Source: an uncultured Agathobaculum sp. (GTDB lineage Bacteria > Bacillota > Clostridia > Oscillospirales > Butyricicoccaceae). From it: a stretch of 45,616 nucleotides of DNA. The notes under the pieces were generated by a model. The model had not been told where the DNA came from. It saw nothing but the letters and a program-made list of their open reading frames with translations, and did no database searches. The stretch is from the NCBI GenBank assembly GCA_934504345.1, contig CAKSVR010000014.1:1-45616 (forward strand). The letters run 5' to 3'. Each line of letters starts with the position of its first letter. Within the stretch, counting starts at the first letter, position 1. Both the position numbers and the translations under genes were made by a program. This document shows, in pieces, positions 8,404 to 16,600 of the stretch.

Positions 8404-10320
8404 CTATTCTTCTTCATCCGCACGTTCCGGCAAGATGAGCACCACGCGGAATATGCTTTCCTGCGGCTCGAACTCCACCGTTCCGCCAAGACGGTGGGTC
8501 AGCTCGCGCACCGAGGCGGTTCCGATTCCGCTGCCCGTATGCTTGCGCGAAAGGAACGCGCCGCCGCGTCGGTGTACCTCGCCGTCATAGCTGTTTTCAA
8601 GCACCACATACAGCCGCCGAAACTGCTGCTTCATATGCAGGCAGATGGACTTTTCCGCGTTTTCGGGCAATCTCCAGCACGCCTCCAGCGCATTTTCCAG
8701 CAGATTTCCCAGTATGGTGCAGAACTGCACGCTGAACGCAACGGTATCCTCGGCCAGTTCAACGCGAACCGACACCCGGATTCCTGTGCGGCGCGCAGAG
8801 CTGACATAATAGTACAGCATCGCATCTACCGCCGGATCGTTGCAGTAGCTTTCCGGTCGAGTTGCTTCGGACAGCGCAGTAATGCGGCGGATATACGCGA
8901 GCTGCGCCTCCGGATCGCCCGCCATACTCGCAATCGTGCGCAGATGCTGGCGGAAATCGTGCCGCTGGCGGCGGCTTTCTTCGATCTTCTCCGAAATCTG
9001 TGCAAAATGCGCCTTCTGCATGGCAAGCTGCCGCGCCATCTGCCGCTGCTCCTCCATAAAGGTCAGGCTGCGGCGATAGCCCTGTGCAATATCCTGCCAG
9101 AACACCGCGCCCAGCACGCACACCAGCAGCAGACAGCCCCATTCATAAAACCATTTGCCGAGAATCGGCTCGTAGGCAGGCAGCAGACAGTCCCACAAAA
9201 ACAGCGTGCCGTAGAAAATATCCGCGCAGAACAGCGCTCCGGCGTGCCATTCCCGTCGGCGCGCCGCATAGAGGGCCGAGCCGAGCAGATAGACCGTCAC
9301 CGCCAGCCGAAACAGCACCGTCAGATCGGAAAATGCGCGGATACTCCATTCGGACAGGTGCGCGGCACACGCACCGCACAGCAGCGCCGCACCGCATATG
9401 CCGGCGCAGACCAGCACCGCCGCTTTGCGCACGGCATTCGGCAGCGCACAAATACGCCCATGCAGCAGAACGATCAGCAGCGTAGTCAGGTAGCCGCTGA
9501 CCAGCTCAATGGTATACCAAGGCTGCACCGGAAGCGCCTTCAGCGCATGAACGACCGGACCGGACAGCAGCACCGCCGCGCTCAGGCTCAGCAGCAGAAA
9601 CAGCCGCGAATTGGGCGGGCATCGCATGGAGCCAAGACACAGCCACAGCGCAAAGGATGTAAACAGCAGCATAAGTGTCAGCATAGCGGCGGAGATGCAC
9701 ACGCGCACCGCGCGCTGGGTATTCACGCCCAGCGCCGTGCCGAACGTCGGCGGATAGGTCATACCGCTGTATATCCAGCTTTTATCGCGCACCGCCAGCA
9801 GCAGGCGCACCGTACCGCTGCCCTCAAAGCTGACCGCGCGGTTTTGCAGCCGCGAGCGATATTGCTCGACGTTCGTTTCGCCCGAGGATAGCACCAGCTC
9901 GTCATCAATATAAAACCGATAAGCGGAAAAGATCTCCGGCAGTTCGATCAAATACTGCCGCGGCGTTTCGGGCAGCAGCAGCGTCAGCATATAGGTGCCG
10001 CAGCCATGCGGCGCCCGTTCCGTGCTGCCAAAGGCAAAATTGCTGTATGCGCCAATCTGCACGGAACGGGCGGTGCTTTTATCACGACTTTCGCAGGTTT
10101 TCGGTGAAAGCAGCACATCGGGATAGAAATTCCAGCCGTTCCACAGGCTGCGCACCGGATACGCCGCCAAATCGTCCTCAGAAACGAACAGCGTTCCGGC
10201 GATTGCCTGCGGCGCAGACTGCGTATATTTGTTGTCATAGTGGTACAACAGCAGGCAGAACGCAGATGCCGCCGTAAATACCAGCAAAGCCGTCAGCAAA
10301 CGGCGAAAGAACCGGCTCAC
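8404..10320 (-). CDS. GHKL-type sensor histidine kinase with 7-helix membrane sensor
   Basis: A 638-residue membrane kinase. It has an N-terminal helix, an extracellular beta-rich region (about 40-190), a run of seven hydrophobic segments (about 195-390), a coiled linker, the dimerisation box QRHDFRQHLR (His near 450) and a GHKL ATPase domain with ILGNLLENALEA (N-box) and GSGIGTASV (G-box). The layout resembles 7TMR-DISM-type sensors joined to an AgrC/CitA-like kinase. GTG 10320 is preferred: GGAGG lies 8 bp upstream and the start overlaps the stop of the upstream gene (GTGA). An in-frame GTG at 10338 lacks a site. It is last in the operon regulator > surface protein > kinase and presumably phosphorylates the LytTR regulator. 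Confidence 0.88.
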   Translation of the reverse strand: MSRFFRRLLTALLVFTAASAFCLLLYHYDNKYTQSAPQAIAGTLFVSEDDLAAYPVRSLWNGWNFYPDVLLSPKTCESRDKSTARSVQIGAYSNFAFGSTERAPHGCGTYMLTLLLPETPRQYLIELPEIFSAYRFYIDDELVLSSGETNVEQYRSRLQNRAVSFEGSGTVRLLLAVRDKSWIYSGMTYPPTFGTALGVNTQRAVRVCISAAMLTLMLLFTSFALWLCLGSMRCPPNSRLFLLLSLSAAVLLSGPVVHALKALPVQPWYTIELVSGYLTTLLIVLLHGRICALPNAVRKAAVLVCAGICGAALLCGACAAHLSEWSIRAFSDLTVLFRLAVTVYLLGSALYAARRREWHAGALFCADIFYGTLFLWDCLLPAYEPILGKWFYEWGCLLLVCVLGAVFWQDIAQGYRRSLTFMEEQRQMARQLAMQKAHFAQISEKIEESRRQRHDFRQHLRTIASMAGDPEAQLAYIRRITALSEATRPESYCNDPAVDAMLYYYVSSARRTGIRVSVRVELAEDTVAFSVQFCTILGNLLENALEACWRLPENAEKSICLHMKQQFRRLYVVLENSYDGEVHRRGGAFLSRKHTGSGIGTASVRELTHRLGGTVEFEPQESIFRVVLILPERADEEE

Positions 10321-12017
10321 AGGTGTTTCCTCCACCACATCAGACCGAAAACTGCCGCCAGCACGGCCGCGCCTGCAGCCGCAAACGGCAGCTTCTGTTC
10401 CGGTTCGGCAGGTGCTTCTGCCTCATCGGTCGTCAGTGTCATACCGTCCGGCAGGTCGATCTTCTCTCCGTTCAGCCGCAGTTCCGCCTGTGCTTTGCCC
10501 TCTGCCGATCGAGTGAGCGTAACCGCAAGAGTATCCGCATCGGTCAGCTCCAGCGCCCGCAGCGTATCGACCGGAAGCGAAAAGGCAATACCGTTTTTAT
10601 TCAGCGTCAACGGCTCATCCAGCTCGATCAGCGCCAGCAGGCGCGTACCGGAAAGCACCGCACCGTCTGCGGTATCCTGCTCAAGGACAGTCGCGTCCGG
10701 CTCCGCCGCAACCGGCTGCTTGACTTCGCCAGACGGCGCGGCAGCGAGTTGCCGCTGCACCGGCTGTCGGCTCTCGGGCTGACTGTGCAGCACCGGCGGC
10801 GGCAGTATCGTTACCTCGTCCTCGACCCTTGGCGGCGCAGCGATGGAAGGAGCGGTGAAGACTGTCGTTTCCGGCTTCTCCGGCTTCTCCGGTGCTGTGG
10901 GCATCTCCGGTTCATCATCTGCGGGCAGGTCAGGCTCGGGTGCTTGGGCGGTATCTTCGGACGGCGTTTCCGGCTCGTTCGATGCGGGTTCGGAGATACT
11001 CGGTCGATGGTGCGATCCATCCGAATGTGAGCCGCCCGGCGATGGCTGGATAATATCCGGCAGACGGGTATCCTCACCGCCGCCGTCGCGGCTGCCCTCA
11101 CTGTAGCCGTGCTTGAGCGGAGCGACATCGTATGTAAAGGTCAGAATACCGGTCTGCCCGCCGGGATATTCCACCTGCAATGCACAGTTCGTTCCCGATG
11201 TCAGTCCGCAGGTCTGCGGATAGAGTGTCAGCGCATCCGTCCCGACCGAAATCCCGCGCGTCAGCGCCTCCCATGCACCGTTTTCCCGCTTCAGCCATAC
11301 CGTGAACCGGTCGCGCTGCGCCTTTTGTTCCTCGGTCAGCACCCACGGAAAAATCATCTGACCGCGTGCCGTGATGAACTCACCGATCTCCGGCTTTCCG
11401 GTCTGCTGTACGCTCACGCGACAGCGAATCATCGGCGCTTCCACGCCCTCGGCAAGCGAAAAGCACGCTCTGTCCTCCTCATCGACCAAAAGCAGCGGCG
11501 CCACAGCATAATACACGCCGGGCGTATTCCAATCGACCGCCGACAGCTCCCACGCTCCGGTGAAAAAGTCATAGGGTGTGCCATCCGCATCATAGCCGCA
11601 CAAGCCGTCTATCGCATCACGGAAAAAGGCGTGCAGCGCGTCCGCATCTCCGCAGGCAATCGCAGCTATGTCAACATTCACCTGTGTGTCGAAGCGCGTC
11701 AGCACGATGGTTTCCGGTTCCGGTTCGGACGGTTCGGGCTCCGGTTCGGGTTCCGGTTCGGGTTCCGGTTCGGGCTCGATCAAAAACCCGCTGTCCATAT
11801 CGGGTTCTGCCGGCTGAACCGTGCCGTTTTCCTCATTTTCGCCCGATACTTCCGGCGTTTCTTCAATGATTTCCGTATCGTCAGGCTGATTTTCCGCAAT
11901 GGCAGGCGGCTGCTCCGCGCCGTTCTCCGGCAGATCCGGCAGTTCGTCCGCCAATGCCGCGCCGGTACACGCTGCCGCGCACAGCAGCGGCAAAATCAGC
12001 TTCGCATATGCTCTCAT
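10317..12017 (-). CDS. Secreted, membrane-anchored surface protein with acidic Pro/Glu spacer
   Basis: 566 residues with a signal peptide (MRAYAKLILPLLCAAACTGAALA), a low-complexity Glu-Pro spacer (about 80-105), a mixed beta globular part (about 105-310), a second Pro/Glu/Ser-rich stretch and a C-terminal helix (FAAAGAAVLAAVFGLMWW) ending in RKHL. The tail resembles a sortase-type hydrophobic anchor but no LPXTG is present (EQKLPFAAAG instead), so it is probably held as a membrane protein. It overlaps both neighbours by 4 bp (ATGA with the regulator upstream, GTGA with the kinase downstream), so the three are made together. I infer an accessory sensor or ligand-binding partner for the kinase. 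I do not recognise the family. Confidence 0.8.
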   Translation of the reverse strand: MRAYAKLILPLLCAAACTGAALADELPDLPENGAEQPPAIAENQPDDTEIIEETPEVSGENEENGTVQPAEPDMDSGFLIEPEPEPEPEPEPEPEPSEPEPETIVLTRFDTQVNVDIAAIACGDADALHAFFRDAIDGLCGYDADGTPYDFFTGAWELSAVDWNTPGVYYAVAPLLLVDEEDRACFSLAEGVEAPMIRCRVSVQQTGKPEIGEFITARGQMIFPWVLTEEQKAQRDRFTVWLKRENGAWEALTRGISVGTDALTLYPQTCGLTSGTNCALQVEYPGGQTGILTFTYDVAPLKHGYSEGSRDGGGEDTRLPDIIQPSPGGSHSDGSHHRPSISEPASNEPETPSEDTAQAPEPDLPADDEPEMPTAPEKPEKPETTVFTAPSIAAPPRVEDEVTILPPPVLHSQPESRQPVQRQLAAAPSGEVKQPVAAEPDATVLEQDTADGAVLSGTRLLALIELDEPLTLNKNGIAFSLPVDTLRALELTDADTLAVTLTRSAEGKAQAELRLNGEKIDLPDGMTLTTDEAEAPAEPEQKLPFAAAGAAVLAAVFGLMWWRKHL

Positions 12018-12736
12018 AATCCCCTCTCCATTTCCCGCAGGGCAAACGCCTGAAAGCTGCGCAGCACCTCACTGCGGCAGCGCCGTGCAATCGGCAGACG
12101 AAGACCGTTATCCATAATAAAATCACTGCCCTCCTGCGCGGCTACATGCCCGAGTTGGATTAAAATACCGCGCCCGATGCCGAGAAAACGGTTGTCCGTT
12201 TCCAGCGGCGCGGTCAGTTCGGCAAAGGTCGCTGCACTCTCCATACTATGCTCACACAGATGCACCACGCCATGCCGTGCGATCGACTCGATACACACGA
12301 TCTCCCGCCGGGAAAGCATCTGCACGCCGCTTTTGGTAGGTACGGCCAAAAGATCGGACGGATCGGGCGCAGGAAAGCAAAAATCCAGCGCCTGCCGCAA
12401 GCGCTCCTCGGCAAAGGGCTTAACCAGATAGTAGGTGGCGCGTACCGCATAGCTTTCCAGCATAAATTCCTGACTGGTGGTAAGGAAAATGATCCGGCAA
12501 GCCGGGTCACGGCGATACAGCAGCCGCGCGACATCCATGCCGCTGACCTCGCCCATGTAGATGTCAATAAACGCGGCGTCATACCGTTTGGGCACGAACG
12601 CGGCGATAAATGCCTCGCCGGAGGTAAACTCCTCGATGGTGAACGCAGCGCCGCGCGGTGCAAGCTCCCGCTCGAGCGCCTCCCGCAGAACCGCGCGGTC
12701 GGCGGACAGATCATCTATAATCGCGATACGCAGCAT
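12014..12736 (-). CDS. LytTR-family response regulator
   Basis: 240 residues. The receiver domain (1-120) has the acidic pair Asp8-Asp9 in IIDDLSADRA, the phospho-acceptor Asp58 in AAFIDIYMG, the Thr switch in FLTTSQ and Lys106 in YYLVKPF. The C-terminal 130-240 part (VPTKSGVQMLSRREIVCIES...) is a LytTR DNA-binding domain, which reads direct repeats in one face of DNA. ATG 12736 is chosen for AGGAGG just upstream. It overlaps the surface-protein gene by 4 bp. A LytTR-type operator lies 63-93 bp upstream in the divergent intergenic region, so it probably controls the adhesin operon and perhaps its own. Confidence 0.93.
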   Translation of the reverse strand: MLRIAIIDDLSADRAVLREALERELAPRGAAFTIEEFTSGEAFIAAFVPKRYDAAFIDIYMGEVSGMDVARLLYRRDPACRIIFLTTSQEFMLESYAVRATYYLVKPFAEERLRQALDFCFPAPDPSDLLAVPTKSGVQMLSRREIVCIESIARHGVVHLCEHSMESAATFAELTAPLETDNRFLGIGRGILIQLGHVAAQEGSDFIMDNGLRLPIARRCRSEVLRSFQAFALREMERGL

Positions 12737-12768
12737 ACAACGCCTCCTGAACAAATTATCCCAGTTTC

Positions 12769-12774
12769 ATTATA
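12769..12774 (-). promoter_or_regulatory. Candidate -10 box for the regulator/surface protein/kinase operon
   Basis: Minus-strand TATAAT at 12774-12769, 33 bp before the start codon at 12736. No good -35 is found at 16-18 bp, which would suit an activated promoter. Confidence 0.45.
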
Positions 12775-12798
12775 GCACAAAAACAACGCGGTCGAGCA

Positions 12799-12828
12799 AC
12801 CGTTTGGTCAAAAAAAGCAGCCGTTTGG
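12799..12828 (+). promoter_or_regulatory. LytTR direct-repeat operator
   Basis: ACCGTTTGG at 12799-12807 and GCCGTTTGG at 12820-12828 are 9-bp direct repeats with a 12-bp spacer, a 21-bp period. This is the geometry and core (CNGTTN) known for AgrA/ComE-type LytTR regulators. The repeats end 37 bp upstream of a TATAAT at 12866-12871, the usual spacing for activation. The site is between the LytTR regulator gene and the divergent adhesin operon. Confidence 0.75.
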
Positions 12829-12865
12829 TAAAACCGCTTGCGGCGGGCTTGACAGCGTGGTTTAC

Positions 12866-12902
12866 TATAATCAGCCAGACTCGATACGGAGTCTGGTTTT
12901 TT
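12866..12902 (+). promoter_or_regulatory. -10 box overlapping a terminator-like hairpin in the adhesin operon leader
   Basis: TATAAT lies at 12866-12871. CCAGACTC (12875-12882) and GAGTCTGG (12889-12896) form a perfect 8-bp stem followed by TTTTTTG. TTGACA at 12849-12854 is only 11 bp from the -10, too close for a normal sigma-A promoter, so the promoter may need the LytTR activator. The hairpin could block read-through or attenuate the operon. If transcription starts near 12878 the stem would be shortened. Confidence 0.45.
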
Positions 12903-12926
12903 GTATTTTTATGAGGAGGAGAACGT

Positions 12927-13280
12927 ATGCATCTGGCACTGCTGGCACGGTATCTGGACGGTGACTTGTGGGAGGAGCGGCTGTGCGCTGCTGTTCCCGA
13001 AGAGCCTTTGCCGGTTGATGAATTCAACGCGCTTTCCACGCTCTCCGGCTGCGCCGCCGCCTACGATGCGGCAGTTGTGGCACTGGATGGTCCGGACGGT
13101 CTGACAGCGGTACGCGAGTTGCGCCAGCGGGCACCGCTGCTGCCGATCCTCTGGATCGCAGATGAGATGGAATACGCGGTGTTCGCGTTCCGCTATCGCG
13201 TGACGGCATTCCTGCTGCGCGATGCTTCCACCGCGGCATTGCGCAGCGCGATCAACACCATAAGGAGGGAATCTGCATGA
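12927..13280 (+). CDS. Degenerate receiver-like protein 1
   Basis: 117 residues. The second half follows a CheY-like pattern: YDAAVVALDGPDGLTAVREL, PILWIADEMEYAVFAF and VTAFLLRDASTAALRSAI match the beta3, beta4 and beta5/alpha5 segments of LytTR-type receivers. An Asp remains at the phospho-acceptor place (ALDG). The N-terminal acidic pair and the conserved Thr/Lys are absent (LLRDAS replaces LxKPF). A stand-alone pseudo-receiver is the best reading. It has a strong GAGGAGG site and overlaps the next gene by 4 bp (ATGA). First gene of a three-gene operon with the giant adhesin; a role in its regulation or export is inference. Confidence 0.65.
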   Translation: MHLALLARYLDGDLWEERLCAAVPEEPLPVDEFNALSTLSGCAAAYDAAVVALDGPDGLTAVRELRQRAPLLPILWIADEMEYAVFAFRYRVTAFLLRDASTAALRSAINTIRRESA

Positions 13281-13675
13281 ATATTGCCTGCTGCGGCATC
13301 GACCGCGAGCAGTTCCGCGCAGCAGAACAGGCGTGCGGCTGTCCGGTGCTGTATTTTGCCGATGCACCCGACCGGCGCGGCGACGTTCGGCTTGCCTATG
13401 CCCTGCGGGACGGCGTGCCGATCCGACTGGCGGTAGTCGGCTATCAAGGCGCGGCGGGACTGACCGCGTGCGATTTTCTGTGCAGCCGTCTGCCCGGAGA
13501 GCGCATACTGTGGCTGTGCCGCCGGCCCGAGTTTTCCACAGAAGCGCGGCGGCTCGGCGTACACTTCTATCCCGTGGGACCGCCCGATACCGTCCCACCC
13601 GATCAAATCACACAGGAACTTATCCGCCTGCTGCGGCAGCAGCCGGAACACAATAAGGGAGGCGTAACAGAATGA
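13277..13675 (+). CDS. Degenerate receiver-like protein 2
   Basis: 132 residues, with no signal peptide or membrane segment. The middle reads IRLAVVGYQGAAGLTACDFL, then RILWLCRRPEFSTEARRLGVHFYPVG and TQELIRLLRQ. This is the same alternation as the upstream protein and as LytTR receivers, but the phospho-acceptor Asp is replaced (VVGYQG) and the acidic pair is lost. It overlaps the gene before it and the adhesin after it by 4 bp each, so all three are translationally coupled. Probably a second pseudo-receiver produced in step with the adhesin. The homology is by pattern only and needs a profile comparison. Confidence 0.6.
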   Translation: MNIACCGIDREQFRAAEQACGCPVLYFADAPDRRGDVRLAYALRDGVPIRLAVVGYQGAAGLTACDFLCSRLPGERILWLCRRPEFSTEARRLGVHFYPVGPPDTVPPDQITQELIRLLRQQPEHNKGGVTE

Positions 13676-16600
13676 ACTACAAAAGAGGGGTCAGCTTGAC
13701 ATTGACGGCGGCGCTGCTGCTGTCAATGCTGCCGCAGATCATACTGCCAAAGGCAGCGGCAGCCAATATACCGGAGCGCGAGATCGACAGCAGCACTTAT
13801 GCGGCACTCGGTCTGTCGCTCAATGCCGAGGACAAGGGCGCATCTCTGACAGCGCCGTACAGCAAGGAGCACGTTTCTCAGGCGTTCACCGCCAGCGAGG
13901 TCTATGTTGCGGCGAGCGGTTCGCAGGCCAGCAAATACCTCATCCGCGACGGCTTCGACAAAATGGAAACCAACAACCGCGATTCCGCTGTCTATGACGG
14001 CGACAACAAGAGCAATGTGCAGGGCAATCTGGACGGTGCGTATAGCCGCTATGCGGTCAATGGCTACGGTATGTCCTTTAATAAGTATGGCAACACCTAT
14101 GCCAGCAAGCTCAGCTCTAATTCCGCAAATGTGACCGATTACAACACAAACGGCTTCTCCGGCATTTATGCCACCAGCACCGCCTACAACGGCGGCAATG
14201 GCAAGGATAATTACGTTGCCGAACTGCGCGCCTACGGTCGTGATAAGAAAACCACAATAGCCGGCAATCAAAAGGACGGCGGCTTCGAGTTAGCGCTGTT
14301 TAAGGTAGACGATAACGGCAAGCGTTCCCCTGCCGGTACGCTGTCCCCGACCGCTACCGCAGAAATGACCTACGGCGGCGGCATGGCGTACTTTACCCGC
14401 CGTTATGTGCAGGAAATGGATGCTATTATGGACGTTGCCGCGGCAGATGTGAACGGCGACGGTAAGGACGAGCTGTTCGTCTACGCCGGACGCTGGAAAG
14501 ACGAAAACGGCACGCGCTACGCCTATGTAGATGTATTCGACACCACTTCCATGAAATACATTCACGAGTTGAAAATCAATGCCGGTAAATCATCCTCGTA
14601 TCAGCAGAATAACAGCAACTGGCAGTGGCAGATCGAGAAGATTCCGGTGGTCACACTCGCCGGCGGCGACCTTGACCGCGACGGCAAGGAGGAAATTGCC
14701 GTTACCGCGTCCGCACCGACCGACAACAGCAATGTGGCCTCGGCGGCGCACCTGACCGTATTCACCGAGGAATCCGGCACGCTCACGCCGGTCAGCGGTC
14801 TGGATACCGTATCGCTTGCCAATGGCGAACAGGCGATGGTATCCGCAAACTGCGCGTTCGGCACGTTCTCCCTGCCGGATACCGGCATCACCGGTACGGT
14901 GCTCATCGCGGCGGGCTATCAGAGCAATGGCAAAACCTCCGACCACACCTCCGGCGCATACAAAACCGCCGCGTACCGCTTTGCCTACTACGATCCGCAG
15001 TCGAAAAAATTCAAGCTGTCCGAGTACCGCACACAGGAACTCGGCGACAGCGGCAAGAAAATCGCAGAAAGCTACATTGATGACCCGAATAAGGGCTATT
15101 ACCGTCCGGTCCATGCGCCTATCGCGCTCGGCTGCGCGGATATGGAGGGCATCGGTGCAGACAACAGCAACGACGAGGTACTGCTCGGCGGCGAAATCTA
15201 CGATTTTGACACCACCGGCGGTATCACGACCCAGCTTTCGTCCGTCAGCGTATGCACCTCGCAGGTCAACATCAACGGCAATAACAAGAGCAAGGAACAG
15301 GTCTGGATCAGCGATGTGCAGACGGGCGTAGTAGATAGCAATCCGTCCGGCAAAAGTGCGGTAAATCAGGACAACAAATGGCGCGAATCCTTCGTTTATG
15401 TTGCCGGCGTACACCGCAAGGAGCCGGTCGAAGGCAGCGATGATTACTACTGGATGGACCTCGGCGCGGCGTATCTGACCGGCGCAAAGAGCGGTGCATC
15501 AAACAACACCAACAACCACATATTCTACAGCACGCAGGAGGGCGTTATCGCGGAATCCAGCCGCCGCAGCGACTATACGGGCACATTCGTCAGCCTTGCG
15601 CTGCCGGATTTCGGCAACGACTCGATCACCATGCGCTACGTTGCCGACTATACGGTATACACCAACCCGGAGGTATACGCCGTGCTTCAGGCCTCCCCGT
15701 ACTTTACCGACCTCAACGAAACGTATGACTACATCGGCAACGGCGGCACCGCCTACGGCACAAGCAAATCCACCGGCGACACCAAAACCGCAAGCGTTTC
15801 GCAGGCACTCGGCGTATATCACTCGCTCGAGATACAGGCGCTCGCCGGCGGCGAATACGAGGTTGAGCTGTCCGCAAGCTACAGCTATGACTACGCAGAA
15901 TCGACCGAAATCGAGCACTCCGTCACCTACAACGCACAGGCAGGCGGCGGCGATATGGCCGTTGTGTACACCATACCGTATCAGTACTATATTTATGAGA
16001 TGTACGACCCGGGCCGTAAGCAGTGGAGCACTACCATCCTGCCCGCAGCGCTCGATCCGACCGTTGCGGTGCTCGATGTGGAAAGCTATGACGAGATCGC
16101 CGCGGAAACCAAGGGACTGGAGCCGATTTCCGGCAACCTGCTTTACTCCACGCCCGGCGAACCGGAAACCTACGCCAATCAACCCGCCGGTACGCGCGAG
16201 TTTACCTTTGACGGTGCGTATGCACACACGGGCGCAAGCAGCACCACTGCCGATACCACGCAGGAGATCACCAAAACCACCGGCGAAGAGCACAGCCACG
16301 CCTTTAATCTGGAGCTGAACTACAAGGTCGGCGGCGGCGGCGCACTGTTCGGCAACAAGGGCTATGTCGGCGTGACCGGCAGCACCGGTGCCGGCGGCGG
16401 CTGGAGCAAGTCCAACGCGGAAGGAACGGCGTTCTCCGGTACAGTCGATTCCCTGCCCGCCGAGGCATCGCAGTATGGGTTCGACTGGAAGCTGATCGTC
16501 AACAACGCGCAGCTTGGCGACACGCCGGTCTGGATCGTTGGCTATGAGGTCAAAAACGTCAAGCAGCCACCCAGAATGCCCCAGAATCTGACCGTTACCG

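Noticed and set aside
8347..9891. 514-codon plus-strand frame over the kinase gene
   Set aside because: Arg/His/Gln-rich shadow; the kinase motifs are on the minus strand.
10317..10400. LPXTG sorting signal on the surface protein
   Set aside because: The C-terminal helix and basic tail fit, but the sequence before it is KLPFAAAG with no LPXTG.
12849..12871. TTGACA-TATAAT as a standard promoter
   Set aside because: The spacing is 11 bp, too short for sigma-A; only the -10 is kept as a candidate.
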